Origin: Utricularia gibba
Taxonomy: Eukaryota; Streptophyta; Magnoliopsida; Lamiales; Lentibulariaceae
Reading direction: 5' to 3'
Length of the DNA stretch: 64,000 bases
NCBI GenBank assembly: GCA_002189035.1
Contig: NEEC01000004.1
Location: forward strand, 1,798,001-1,862,000
Below are positions 12,378 to 24,773 of this stretch, one piece after another. The translations under genes and the position numbers were made by a program. The notes below the pieces were generated by a model. It made no database searches, had not been told where the DNA came from, and worked only from the letters and a program-made list of their open reading frames with translations. Within the stretch, counting starts at the first letter, position 1. The number at the start of each line of letters is the position of its first letter.

Positions 12378-15300
12378 AGTGTAAACGTGGTACTGGAGGA
12401 GGACATCTCCCCTGTTGGCTCTCAATTATTTCACTTGGAATCAAATTGGTAAGTTGAGGAGTGATTTAAAACCACCTTTCAGTTCCATAGTCTTTTTATA
12501 TTCCTCTGATATCTCCATTACTGCAACCAACAAATAGCTGTGAGTATATGGATATGATAGTTATCTTCCCCCAACCAACTCCCTTTCTTAGATATTCTCA
12601 AACAAATTACAAATAATCTAATATCGATATTTAAAATTAAAATAATTAAATATATAATAACTTATAAATTAATAATAATCAATTGAATATAATATTTTCT
12701 AATATATTTCATATTTATTATATATTTGAATTTCAAGTGTACTTGTTTGTCGGATTATTAATTTTAATAGAATATTAAAATGTTTATCTTATGGTGTGTT
12801 TTAGATGGCTAAGATGAATTTTATATTAATTTGAGTTTCGGTTAAAAAACAAGTAAATGGGGTTAGGCAATAAAATTAGATCGATTATAATTCAAGAACT
12901 ATCTACCATCATACAAAAAAATAAATTTTAATCAAATCAAAGATCAATTTGATTTGAGGGTGAGTATTAAAATAAAAAAATTCCATATTAAGATTTGAAA
13001 TTAAAATAATAAAATATATAAGAAAGTATAGATTATTAGTAACATGATAAATCTAATATTTGTTAATGTGATTCATGTTTTTTAAATATTAGAATTTTAT
13101 GTATGTTTGTTTGATTCATTATATTCTTAATTTCAATAATTCATGTTCTCTTATAAATAGAAATATTTCAATCTTTTTTTTACATTGAAAAACATTTGTC
13201 AATCACATATTTTAATAATATCATATACAAATTTAATTATACAATTTTCTAATAAACATATGATAAATAATCCTTTAATAAATAACAATCACCATAAAAT
13301 ATATTAATGTTTTTCAAATTACTTATTTTAATTTAAATTAATCATATTTACATTCAATATCAAACAAATTAATAAGCAGGGCTTGATATTGCACAAAGTG
13401 TTGATAGATTGGTGATGCGGCATCATGCAATGCAATCAAAAGCGGGAGGACGTCACGAAGCATGGCGCATATCATCTGTGACATTCATACAAAAGAAACA
13501 TGGGAATGTTTTGCTCTTGGAGCAATTAATAGTCGGGCAAAAGGTTGGGGGAGATTGGAGTACATCGCTTTAGACTTCAATTCCTGGGCTAAACTACGAA
13601 CAACAAACAAAAGAAGAAAGAGGAAGTCTGAACGATGGTATCAGCAGTTTATCAGCTCACCCAACTTAAACAGACATGGAGTCCAGATTTGCATAAGCAT
13701 GATTCGGATCGGATGTCCCAATCTCCTTAAAAATAGCATGGGAGAAACCGATGTGGGCACTCATCGATGTCTCATCATCCAGCCACCTGTGCCTATTGGG
13801 GCTTGTGCACAGTTGCGGAGATGCTCCTTGTCTCTTCTTGATTCAAAATGGATTTTCGAGATGAACTGATCATCGGGAACGACAGACCTGTTCTTGAAAT
13901 AGTAAATATATATTGAAATTCAGTATCCGATATATAGAACAAACACATCTGATATCAAAGTATATAAAAAATGTAAATCACATTAAAAAATATTAAGTTC
14001 ACCTAATTAATAGTAATTTATAATTTCTTATATAATTTATTATTATAATTTCAAATCTGGATGAGTGATCATATATTCTAATAATATTGCCCACAAAAGC
14101 TGGAGGATGAGATGGAGTAGGGGCATCGCAGGTTCATTTTGAAAGGTATCCATTGTCCATTTCTCTCATACATACTAAGCACAAAAAAATACACGTAAGG
14201 TGAGTAGTTTTCTAAACACACACAGTGGCTAGTTTTCAAATTAACTCCATCGCCAGAGTCATTCTTACATTTAGCAAACTTCACATCGTGGATCAGCAAC
14301 TGCGCCTCCCACACACACCTCCAAAGACGCATATCTCTCACATATTAAATTAAAAAATTTACACTATATGATCAGATGGTTTCGACCTGTATTCAAGTGA
14401 GTAAATGGTTTGACAACTAAGAATAAGAGTTACATGCTTATTGTTTAAAACCCACATTTTAAAGAATTTTACATAGAATGCAAATAAGTCATTAAACAAG
14501 AACCAGTGAAAAAGGGGTTATCTTGCCTATCTCCTCCGTATTACCCTCATGTTTTTTCAAAGTATTCGCACCTCCGCTTTGAATGTGAGTCTCACTGAAA
14601 ACTAACTGACAATTGCTGATACTGGAAATAGCCTTTTTGCCCTCTCGTGGTTACAAAATAAGAGTGTGTTCTATATATATATAATATATTGAATTCTCAT
14701 TCTACAAAATGAATATGTAGAAAAAAAGCATAAAACATATTTTTTATTCTTTATTTTAAAAAAAATTAAATTCTTATTCTTAAAAAATACATTATTTTGG
14801 AGAATGCGAAAATGATCTCATACTCATTTTTAGTAAAATGATAATGTAAAATGAATATACTGTGCAAAACATGTCCTAAAATAAATACACTATCACTATC
14901 ATCGATAATAATCATATTTGTCAATAATTTTCTATATTCATATTGAGAAAAACTTGATAACTTTAATGTAAAAGATCCATCTTTTTAAGTTTCAAAAGTT
15001 AAACCCTGTTTTGTAAATTAAATATTTTTAAGTGATTTTGTCTAAAGTTTATAGATTCCAATCTTATCATATTTTATGAGAAAATTAGATATTCAAATTC
15101 TGAGATCAATTTAAAAAATTATTAAATTTCTTAAATTTATGTTTCAATGATTAAATAAGAAATTAAGTAATTTATAATATTCAATTTATATGTATTTCAA
15201 AAATATATTTATATTTAAATTATAGAATAATTTAATCTATTATCTTATTAAACAATTTATAATATAAAAATTGAATTTATTCATAATGTTTTAAAACTAA

Positions 15301-16677
15301 TTCTATTTTACATAAAAATATAAAATTATATTGCTTGTATCGTGTTGTTTTTTTAACTTAAGGTGCATACTCTTTTACACAATACTTGCAACATGTTTTC
15401 AATTTAGATTTCTATGCATCCATTGCATTTTCAACACGCATTTCATCAAAATGATACAAGAAGATTATCTACTATTAATAATTTTAGATATTGTGCTTTT
15501 TTTTTCTGTATAATCTTATTTCTTCTTTTTTACACTAGAGATCTTGACTTACAAAATCATCATTTTAGAGGTGGTTTGAATGTTGAACTATGAGTATATT
15601 CACCATCCCTCTACTCAATAGCCTTATTCTTTTCATTCTCCATGAATGTACCTAAATCCAAAAATTTCAATCACAAGTTAGCTTCACAAAAATGAAAAAA
15701 AAAGGCAATATGAAAAATCTAGATTAAAAAATTCTTCTACACTCTCAAGCCCCAAAGAATACAATTCAATCGAAAAAAAAATAAACCTAAGAGCTGGTGG
15801 ATTGATGCATATTGAAAAAATCTTGCATGAGTGGAGTAATCAACACCCACAAACGATAAAGAAATGAATAGCGGTAATGAAAAGCTTTTGAAGAGAAAAA
15901 GTAAAGAGTGCGAATTAAAAGGGTCAAGGATCACCATGAGGGAGAGGGGTTGTTTAATCACAATTATTGATTATTATTTAATAAATATAAATGTTGACCA
16001 GTTGGCAGTTGGATAGCTTTTAAAATTAAAATCCACCATCCACTTTTTTTTTTATTGTATGATAATTATGAGACTGCGGGTTTCTAGAAGGGAATCGGGC
16101 AAGTTGGACAGTCAGGTTTGTTTTGCTGGCTCCTAAATTAGATAACCTTTGGTGAAGACAAGGGAAATCATGTCTTCTTACATCCAAATAGATGAATGAT
16201 CCAATTGGTGGGAAAGCATCCACGAGCGCGCCTCATGTCCAGTAGCCGGAGATTCATGGTGTTTGTGGTCGGTATAACATTCTTCTTGAAATGATGAATA
16301 CACACATATGTTGAGTTATGGGATTGGTTGCGAGTATAGTTGGAAGAATATCATTTCATTTAATTTCTCGTGTCATTTGTTATTTGTTTTGGTATCCTAC
16401 TAACGAGTTTGATAAAACAATCTCATAAGTAAAAGTTTAAAATTACTTCATATTGTATTAGTAATTATATGAAATAATATCTTTAAATAAAGGGATTTGA
16501 GTAGAGTTGTTGACGCATATCGTAACTCTTGAGTCTTGGGATGAGATCAGGTCAGCGTTCCTTCATCACAATGAAAATAAAAGAATTATAATTAAATCTC
16601 AACCATATAAGAATAAAATAAACTTTTTCGTCAGCCACAGGCTTCTTTATCGCAATTGAGTTATCATGGATGAGCTC
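12378..16677. other. Intergenic, strongly AT-rich
   Basis: No gene is supported. A GC-richer patch at 13384-13870 contains a 135-codon frame without any recognisable motif, which I do not call. At about 14660-14880 a block bounded by GTGTTCTA and ACATGTCCTA could be a decayed MITE, but its ends do not match well. Confidence 0.5.
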
Positions 16678-17100
16678 TGTTAAGTGTTATTTTCTAGTTA
16701 TTTATTAGGCATTATTATGTGTTAATTTAGTATTAAGTCGTCCAAATTATGAGTCTTATTATTAAATATTTTATTTTTATTAGAAAATTTTTATTTTTCT
16801 ATTTTGTATATATATTTTATGTTTTTTTTCTCACATTTTAACTAAGACATATCAGGAGACTGTCGTGAAGTGTTACAGAAGTATTGCAGGTGGTCAGAGT
16901 CTGACTTTTCATGTCTTGTACGCGACGTGGAACGATTGTGGGCGGAAGATTGACACTGGTCAATGCCCTGACTTAAGGCATGTCAGAGTCTATAGCAATG
17001 ATTGAGCACTAACTTGCATGCAAAGACAGGCTACTGGCGCACGCAAGACAGAAAGAATGATGGGAAGAGGACTCAAACGAGTTAAGCCACATGGGTAATG

Positions 17101-17109
17101 ATATAAAAG
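17101..17109 (+). promoter_or_regulatory. Probable LTR TATA box
   Basis: ATATAAAAG is preserved in both LTRs (right copy at 22502-22510) and, on the minus strand, in the solo LTR near 1710. That is conservation of a promoter word against a diverged background. Confidence 0.5.
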
Positions 17110-17170
17110 TCACTTGAAGCACTTAGTTTTGGACTTTTGCCATTTTCTTTTCTAGACTTAGAACTTTTGA

Positions 17171-17198
17171 GTTCTTCCTCCCTTCAAGGAGGAAGAAC
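17171..17198 (+). other. Conserved 11-bp hairpin in the LTR leader
   Basis: GTTCTTCCTCC and GGAGGAAGAAC are perfect complements around a six-base loop. The same hairpin is at 22571-22598 in the right LTR with one loop change. In the solo LTR at 824-2102 the stem has accumulated mismatches. It lies about 60 bp past the TATA word, so it would sit near the 5' end of the transcript. Confidence 0.65.
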
Positions 17199-17995
17199 AT
17201 TTAGCTTACAATTTCATTTCAGTTTTCATGGCCTTTTGTAGCTAAAACCCTTTAGTTTCTGGGAGTAGATGAAATTTCCTTCCAAGTCTTGAGCAATACA
17301 CTCGGTTGTTCGCTGAATTCAATTCGTATTCTCCATACTTCTACGTGTATTGTCGTAGTCTTTTTGTAAGAGCTCCTAGTCAAAGTCCATGAGTAGCAAG
17401 CCACTCCTCGAGGATTTTGGTGAAGATCAAGGTGAAAAGCACCAACTTCAACCCTGCCGGTTCAAGGAAATTAATGGATTTTTTGTGGCCTAGGTACCGT
17501 GACAGTAGACAAGTTGTGACCTCGAACCTGCCATTGGCCATTGGTAACAGCTGGGCACACGCGCGCAATTCGGTTATGAAGGCAATTGAAGACAATCCTT
17601 TTGTCTTCCTAATCGTCCAAGGGGGAATCACATGAGGATATTCCCATGCCTCCTTGTCAGTCAGAGTGTAAAGGAGAGTAGAATATTCTTTGCTGTTATA
17701 ACCAGCTATTCGGAAAAAATCAGTGAAAACCGAGGCGAGATAGACAAAGGAAGGTGATGAAATCTTATTCTTAGGAACTACGTCCCGTAGTTAGAGCTCA
17801 TCACTTAGATTGTAACTTTTATTTCTGCATCTTAAAAACCCCTTTTTTGCAAAACCATGACATTTTGTGAAAGTTTCTTACAAACAATCTTCACGAAAAA
17901 TAACTCCCTCAGATCGATACTCGTACTACGCTTTTTGTGTTTTACGTTTTATAAATATTTAAAATTTGTTGAGGAAACGACACGCAACAAATTTT

Positions 17996-18009
17996 TGGCA
18001 CCGTTGGGG
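17996..18009 (+). other. Gypsy-like primer-binding site
   Basis: TGGCACCGTTGGGG begins six bases after the left LTR. It resembles the TGGCGCCGTTGCCGGGG that follows the 5' LTR in plant Tat/Athila gypsy elements. It is on the opposite strand to the copia gene inside the element. Confidence 0.5.
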
Positions 18010-18129
18010 GGAAGTTGTGTATTTTTGTGTTTAGTGTTATGTATAGTTTTTCTTTTTCTTTTCTTTTTCTTTATTTCTTCTTGTTTTTATTTTGTTTACA
18101 TTTTGCTGCTGTTTTCTCTGTTTTTATGC

Positions 18130-21100
18130 ATTCAGAGATAACATGAACGGCATAGGCCAAGTCTGGTCGAGTGCAGGTAAGATAGACAAGCCTTCCAACC
18201 AAACGCCGAAATTTGTCAAGATCTTTCAAGAAAGCTGCCTTTGACCTTGCTAGATTATGATTAACGTCCATAGGAGTAGCTGACGGCTTGCAACTACTCA
18301 AAGTAACTTCCGAAATATTGTCAAGAGCGTACTTCCGTTGGCTCAAGTAGATACTGCTGGTACTACGAGCAACTTCAATACCAAGGAAATACTTCAACGG
18401 ACCTAAGTCTTTCATGTGAAAGCATGAATTCAAGTAACCCTTGACAGTGTTTACCAACGCAATGTTGCTGCCGGCAAGTAGCAGGTCATCCACATAAACA
18501 AGAACACGCACATCACCATCACGAGATGAGAGGCTGAAGAGACTATAGTCCAATTTGGACTGTTGAAACCCATATGATTTCAGAGAGGTGGCTAGTTTGG
18601 TAAACCAACACCAGGGAGCCTAGCGAAGACCGTACAAAGACTTTTGCAAGTCGCAAACTTTGACTACGCCTCCTTCAGAGAATCCCGGATATAGTTGCAT
18701 GTAAATTTCTTCGTTAAGATCCCCATGGAGAAAGGTTATTGACATCCATGTGATGATTTGCCCATCCACGATTCACAGCAATTGTGAGAAGAACATGAAT
18801 AGTAATCATTTTGGCAACTGGAGCAAACGTTTCTTTGTAATCAATTCCGGCAACTGTACTATTGCCCATGATAACAAGCTGAGCTTTATATCGCTCAACC
18901 GTGTCATCGGACTTGTATTTAATGCGGAAAACCCATTTGCTTCTTAAAGTGTGCTTACCAGGAGGAAGAGTAACAAAGCGCCAGTTCTTATTTGCTTCCA
19001 GAGCTCGGATTTCATTTGCCAAGGCTTCACACTAGTGCTGATCTTTGATAGCTGCATATGGATTCGTAGGTTCTTTGTGATGATTGATAGAAGCCATGAA
19101 GCCTCGATGAAACCCATGGAACCGATGAACAGAATCAACAGAATGAAAGGGATAACGAATCGAGCTCTTCGGAGGGTTATGTATGACTGTGTCGATCCCA
19201 CAATATAATCTTGGAACTTCGAAGGTGGCCGTCGATCCCGCTGACTACGCCGGGGAGACATGGCGGTCGTAGGCGGGATAGCTATTGAAGGCAATACTGG
19301 AGTAGTTGATGCACCAGCCCGGTCACTTGAGTGCGTAGAGATTTGAGGCATTGAAGGCCCAGAGATGAGTGCAGGCCCAGGGGACGCAATGGGTCTAGTA
19401 GGTTGTTCAAGAGTGTCATTGGAATGAGAAGGCCCATAGATGGGCTGAGATGCATCATCAGGCCTAGTCAGGCCTGAGGGAGAGTCCAGCCCATCATCAA
19501 TATCACTGGGGGCTGATCCCAATGCGATTGGGCTCCCTTTCGCATTTGGGCCTGGGCAAAAGGGAACGAGGTTTCAGCAAACTAGGCATTAGCACAACAA
19601 AAAACAGTTCCCGATTCGATGTCATAAAATTTCCAAGCTTTGATGCTAGCCGGATATCCAATGAAGACGCATCGCCGACTTCGAGTTTCGAATTTATCGA
19701 ATAATTTCAGAACATGATAAACATAAGCAAGGCACCCAAAAGTACGTAGGGCGGAGTATGTCGATGGTTTTCTGGACAATTTCTCTAAAGGGGTCATTCC
19801 CTTTAGTACGGCTGATGGTGTGCGATTCATAAGATAGACTACAGTGCACACACAGTTATCCCAAAAATGTTTGGGAAGATGACCTTGAAACATCAAAGCA
19901 CGGGCAACGTTTAGGATATGACGATGTTTGCGTTCCACTCTGCGATTTTGTTGTGGAGTACCGACGGCAGATTTTTCTGGGAGAACTCCATTAGCAGAGA
20001 AATATCTGGTCAAGGGATGAAATTCCATCCCATTATCTGTTCGGAATATTTGAATCTCTTTCCCGAATTGGGCACGAACCCAGGCACAGAACCATTTCAC
20101 CCGGGATGGAACTTCAGACTTGGCTCGCAAGAGGTGTATCCATGTGGTTCGTGAAAAATCATCAACCAAAGTTAGAAAATAGTGAGCACCACAATATGTG
20201 GGAGTACGATAAGGCCCTCATAAATCACAATGAAATAACTTGAAGGGTGATGAAGCCATCGAGCCAGAAATCAGAAATGAGATTCGAGTCTGTTTAGATA
20301 AACAACAAGTGTCATAGATGGAAAATCTAGAAACGGTAGAGGAGTTAGCAACGGAGAGTCCAGGAATAAATCAAGAACAGAATAAGAGAGGTGTCCTGGA
20401 AGTTGATGCTAGAGATCTCGGTTCATTTCAATTTTAGAGGAGAACGTAAGTGAGACTTTCGGCATGCAAAACTGATGCACTTCTCTAATGGGCTTACCAA
20501 TCCCAATCATCACCATCGAAGCTCGGTCCTGAATAATAAGGATAGGAATACATAGAGAAATCAGATATCGTCGATCGGAGATAAATCCAAACAGAGATAA
20601 CAGATTGCAGTGAAATCCTGGGACATAAAAAAACGTTATCAAAGTGAAAGGTGGTCCCAATGCGCATAGTCCCAGATTGTTGGGCATTCTCCAGACCGCC
20701 ATTAGGCATAGTGATAGAGCAAGAAGCATCAAATCGAACATCAGATAACCATTCAAGATTATGAGTCATATTATATGAGGCACCACTATCGATAATCCAA
20801 GCACTGTATGTAAGCATAACATAGAGGCTATTGGAGGAGGCATGTGCGGAGAGTAGTTGTTTCAGCTTATGACACCGAGCAGCACTCAAGGTAGGCACTT
20901 GTTTTCTGTCATCGGAATTAAGGACAATTGGAGGTCCCAAGGATTGACCACCATTGTGAGCCATGTTCGCTTGACCAGAGGTGCTTGGTTTTTCTTTTGT
21001 CCCAGATTGCGCGCGAGCCGTGGGAGCCCTTGTGTCACGAACTGGGACCCGTGCTCCAGCATGCACCAGTGTGCCTTTTCATCAAGTTTGAATCGAGTTC

Positions 21101-22059
21101 TATCACCCCACCAGTCCGGATACCCGGTTGCCACAAAGCAAGAATCCTCAACATGACTTGTAAAGCCACAAATTTCACATGGAGAGTGAGATTTCGATGG
21201 TTTCGTTCGTTTTTCCTATACTGGTTTGGAAGAATGACGAGCAGCAAGAGCAATAGGTTCACTTCGTGGCTCCTCACTCTGCTTAATGTTATGATGTTGA
21301 TCCTCTCGCACAATGTGGTTGTAGATTTGGTTGAACAAAGGCATAGGTTCTTGACTTAAAATTTGATAGCAGATGGTCCCATAGACACTATCATTGAGCC
21401 CCGTCAAGAACTGATGAATTTTATCAGTTTCCCTTTTGCAGCTGAGTGCAGCATTCACGTTGCACTCACACTTTCCACATTCACAAGAAGGAAGATTATC
21501 CATGACAACATAATCGTCCCAGAGCTTTTTAAGAAGCCGAAATACTGAGTTATACTTTCGCCAGATTGATGACAAGAAGCAAGATCACGCTTTAGTTGAT
21601 GGAGACGAATGCCATTGTACACACAGAAGCGTTCCTTCAGTTCATCCCAAAGCAGTTTCACCAAATCAGGTTCAGTTATAGTGGATCTCAATCCAGGATC
21701 AATAGAGTTGCATATCCAAACCACCAATAAAGAATTCACTTGTTCCCAATCTTCAACATAAATAGATTTTTGGATGTTTGGATATTATACCGTCAAGAAA
21801 GCCAAAATTCTTCTTGACTTTAAGAGAGATGCAAATTGCTCGGGCTCATTCATCATAATTAGACCCGTTCAATTGCACATTGGTTAAGGGACGCCCAGTG
21901 TGATTTGTAGCGGTGATTGAGAAGGGAGAAGTGGCATTCTTTGAACCTGCATCAGCAAAACTGAACTGCAATACCGGCAAAGCTTTAGCCTAGACATTCT
22001 TTGGCCTCCACTTTCTTCATGGCTTTTGCAGCCGCTTCAGGTTCATCATCGTTGGCCAT
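18130..22059 (-). pseudogene. Copia gag-pol, broken and lacking RNase H
   Basis: Reading the minus strand from an ATG at 22059, fragments of a copia polyprotein appear in order but in several frames. They are a gag domain (about 21740-21216), an aspartic protease core (WIIDSGASYNMTHN, about 20800), integrase (VDDFSRTTW, TDNGMEF, GTPQQNRRVERKHR; 20200-19582), a low-complexity linker (19522-19080), and reverse transcriptase (KWVFRIKY, then VYVDDLLLAGSN; 19022-18140). Stops and frame changes are frequent, for instance within gag after about 20 codons and just before the integrase at about 20218. The homology ends abruptly after TRPDLAYAVHVIS at about 18130. Beyond it lies a pyrimidine-rich leader-like sequence, so the RNase H domain is missing. 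It cannot encode a working polyprotein. Confidence 0.9.
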
Positions 22060-22075
22060 CGATTACAGCAGGGGT

Positions 22076-22088
22076 CGCTTTGATACCA
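22076..22088 (-). other. Copia-type primer-binding site
   Basis: On the minus strand TGGTATCAAAGCG begins four bases after the LTR end and 29 bases before the gag ATG. This is the usual initiator-tRNA-Met complement of copia elements with one change (A for G). Confidence 0.8.
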
Positions 22089-22092
22089 TGAT

Positions 22093-23377
22093 TGTTAAGT
22101 GTCATTTTCTAGTTATTATTTAGGTATTATTATGTATTAATTAAGTGCTAAGTCGTCCAATTAGGAGTCTTATTATTAAGTATTTGATTTTTACTAGAAA
22201 ATTCCTATTTTTCCATTTTGTGTATATTTTATGCCTTTTTTCTCACACTTTGACCGAGGCATGTTAGGAGACTGTCAGGAGTGTTGCAGGTGGTCAAACT
22301 CTGAGTTTTCGTGCATTGTACGCGAGTTGGAATGATTGTGGGTGGAAGACTTACACTGGTAAAGGCCCATGACTTACGGCATGTCAGAGTCTGCAACAAT
22401 TATTGTGCGCAAACTTGCACGCAAAGAAAGGCTGCTGGCGCACGCAAGACAGAAGGAATGATGGGAAGGGGACCCAAATAAGTTAATGCACGTGGGAAGT
22501 CATATAAAAGCCATTTGGAACACTTAGTCTAGGACTTTTGAACATTTTCTATGGTACTTAGAACTTTTGAGTTCTTCCTCCCCTCAAGGAGGAAGAACAC
22601 TTAGTTTCTTTTCGTTTCTGTTTTCCATGGCCCTTTTGGGCTAAAACCTTTAGTTTTTGAGAAGTAGATAAAGTTTCCTTCCAAGTCCTCAGCAATACAC
22701 TCGGTTCTTCATTGAATTCAATTCGGATTCCGCATACTTCCACGTATCTTGTTGCAGTGTTTCTGTAGCGACTCTTAGTCAAGGTCCATGAGTAGCAGGC
22801 CACTTCTCGCGGATTTTGTTGAAGATCAAGATGAATAGCACCAACTCCAACCCTACTGGTTTGAGGGAAGTAGCAGATTGTTTGTGGCCTAGGTGTCGCG
22901 ACAGTGGACAGGTTGTGACCTCGGACCTGCCATTGGCCATTGGCAACAGCTGGACACATGCGCACAATTCGATTTTGAAGGCATTCCTCTTGTCTTCCTA
23001 ATCGTCCAAGAGGTAATCACATGAGGCTATTCCCGTGCCTCCTTGTCAATCAGAGTGTAAGGGAGAGTAGGCTATTCCTTGCTCCTATAACCAGTTATCA
23101 AAAGAAATCAGTGAGAACCGAGGCAAGGACGGACAAAGGAAGGAGATGGAGTCTTATTCCCAAGAACGGCGTCCCGTAGTCAAGGTCCATCACTTAGGTT
23201 GCATCTTTTATTTCTGCATCTTAAAAACCCCTTTTTGCAAAACCGTGACATTTTGTGAAAGTTTCTTGCAAACACTTTTCACGAAAAATAACTCCTTGAG
23301 ATCGATACTCGTACTACGCTTTCTAGTGTTTTACGTTTTAAAATATTTAAAATTTTTTGAGGAAACGATACACAACA
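22093..23377 (+). repeat. Right LTR of the element (1285 bp)
   Basis: It runs from TGTTAAGTG to CACAACA and is homologous over its length to the LTR at 16678-17989. It carries the same TATA word (22502-22510) and hairpin (22571-22598). It is oriented as a direct repeat of the left LTR. Confidence 0.85.
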
Positions 23378-24773
23378 ATAATAGTATTGAAGAAAAGAAG
23401 AAACTGAAAATTGTTCTAGGAAAGTTCCTCACGTTTCATTCACAATGGCTAAAGTTATAGAATTATAAATTTGCTATTTTGGGGAAACTGAATTATACAA
23501 GTTAATCCCGTATTCTAAGCAGTAATCTCAGATATGATCTTTTGCCAATATCTTCCAATAATTTGTATTGATGTTGGATTAAAATATCAAGAATTTGATG
23601 TTATGGAAAATTTAATCAACTCACTATGCCCTATGTGCATCAAGTTTTTTCATCTTCCTTATCACTCTCTTTATTTTTTCACAAACCCCGTTGCGAAATG
23701 ATGTATCCCGAGCAAGCTCGGCCAGTTCATTGCCATTAGCACGCAGACGACAAGCAGAAAAGGTAGCGCAGAGCGAAGGGGAGCTTGAAGTGAACACCCT
23801 GCGAGTACCACTGCCAGTACCAGCATCTTCTTGGATAAAATATTGGGGCGAAATGAATTGGGCCGATTGATTCAGAAGCAGCCCATCAGCTTCATAGATA
23901 TTACAGCATCGCTGTCCAAATATTGAAGAATTTATGTTATTATGAATTCCCCTTTTGCTCAACGGTCAGACTCGAGGCTTTTGATTCGATTGCGTATCCA
24001 AAACTATAGTAGTGTTCTGGAAAATTTTTGAAAAATAAAAATAAAAAGTAAAATTAAATAATTCCTTATTTTTCAAAAAAATAATTTTTGCCGTATAATT
24101 TTAAAAGTGTTTTTAATAGAATTAATTTTACAATTAAAATTATTCTAAAATAAAATTATTTTTATTTCTGAAAAATAAAAATAGGTTTTAAAAATTTTTC
24201 AAAACATTATATGTTTGCTGAATTTATTGAATATTCACCCTATTAAATTCATGATTTTATGTATTGAGCGAGTATATGAAACCAATTACATAATAAACAT
24301 AAATTCTATTAGAAAAATTAGATTTAATTGATTATTAATTATTTTTAATTTATTATGAAATTATTTGTTATATTCTGTAGAAAAAATTAAATTCAATTAA
24401 TTACTATTCATTTTTAATTATTATGAAATTATTTGTTATATTCCGTAAGTCCAAGAGGTATTTACGTCCCGGAATTAATATGCTTGGCTTAATATTGCAA
24501 CATTCATTTAACGCACACCCAACGCCTACGTACTATTCACTCTTTTATTTTTCAATATCCGAAGTAAAAAGTAAAATTTCAAGTACAAGGATCAAATTTC
24601 GAAAATATTTTTTTCAGAAAATATTCGAAATCCTCAAAATATGAAATTATGAACGTACGAAATATTTTATTAGGGTGACTGTTTTGCTTGATATTACCAG
24701 ATACGACAATGATTTTGCAACGTAGTTACCACAAGAGCAGATTATTACAAGTGCTTCCCATAGCCGCAGGTAT
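23378..24773. other. Intergenic between the retroelement and the second CYP96 gene
   Basis: Mostly AT-rich. A GC-richer patch at about 23640-23950 has a 112-codon minus-strand frame (23962-23624) that I cannot assign to a family. It may be a remnant of a gene. Confidence 0.45.

Larger units (their letters stand above)
16678..17989 (+). repeat. Left LTR of the element (1312 bp)
   Basis: It runs from TGTTAAGTG to CACGCAACA. It is homologous along its whole length to the right LTR and, inverted, to the solo LTR at 824-2102. The conserved ATATAAAAG at 17101-17109, followed by a conserved hairpin at 17171-17198, suggests transcription in the plus direction. The end region GATCGATACTCGTACTACG is also typical of gypsy LTR 3' ends. 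In the minus direction a weaker TATA-like word lies near 16810. Confidence 0.85.
16678..23377 (-). mobile_element. Decayed LTR element with copia interior; chimeric ends
   Basis: Two LTRs (16678-17989 and 22093-23377) flank a 4.1-kb interior holding a broken minus-strand copia gag-pol. On the right, reading the minus strand, the LTR ends in TTAACA and is followed after four bases by TGGTATCAAAGCG, a normal copia initiator-tRNA-Met primer site. On the left, reading the plus strand, the LTR ends in GCAACA and is followed after six bases by TGGCACCGTTGGGG, which resembles the primer site of Tat/Athila gypsy elements. No polypurine tract adjoins either LTR. The outer flanks AGCTC and ATAAT do not match, so there is no target duplication. 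The LTRs are clearly diverged (by eye near 85% identical), so the insertion is old. Confidence 0.85.

Noticed and set aside
13462-13869. 135-codon plus-strand frame in a GC-richer patch
   Set aside because: No domain, signal or family resemblance, and no supporting splice or promoter signals. Length alone is not enough in this composition.
14660-14880. Possible MITE bounded by GTGTTCTA and ACATGTCCTA
   Set aside because: The ends match poorly and no target duplication was found.
23624-23962. 112-codon minus-strand frame with residues vaguely like an RNase H tail
   Set aside because: The resemblance is a few residues only and no catalytic motif is present.
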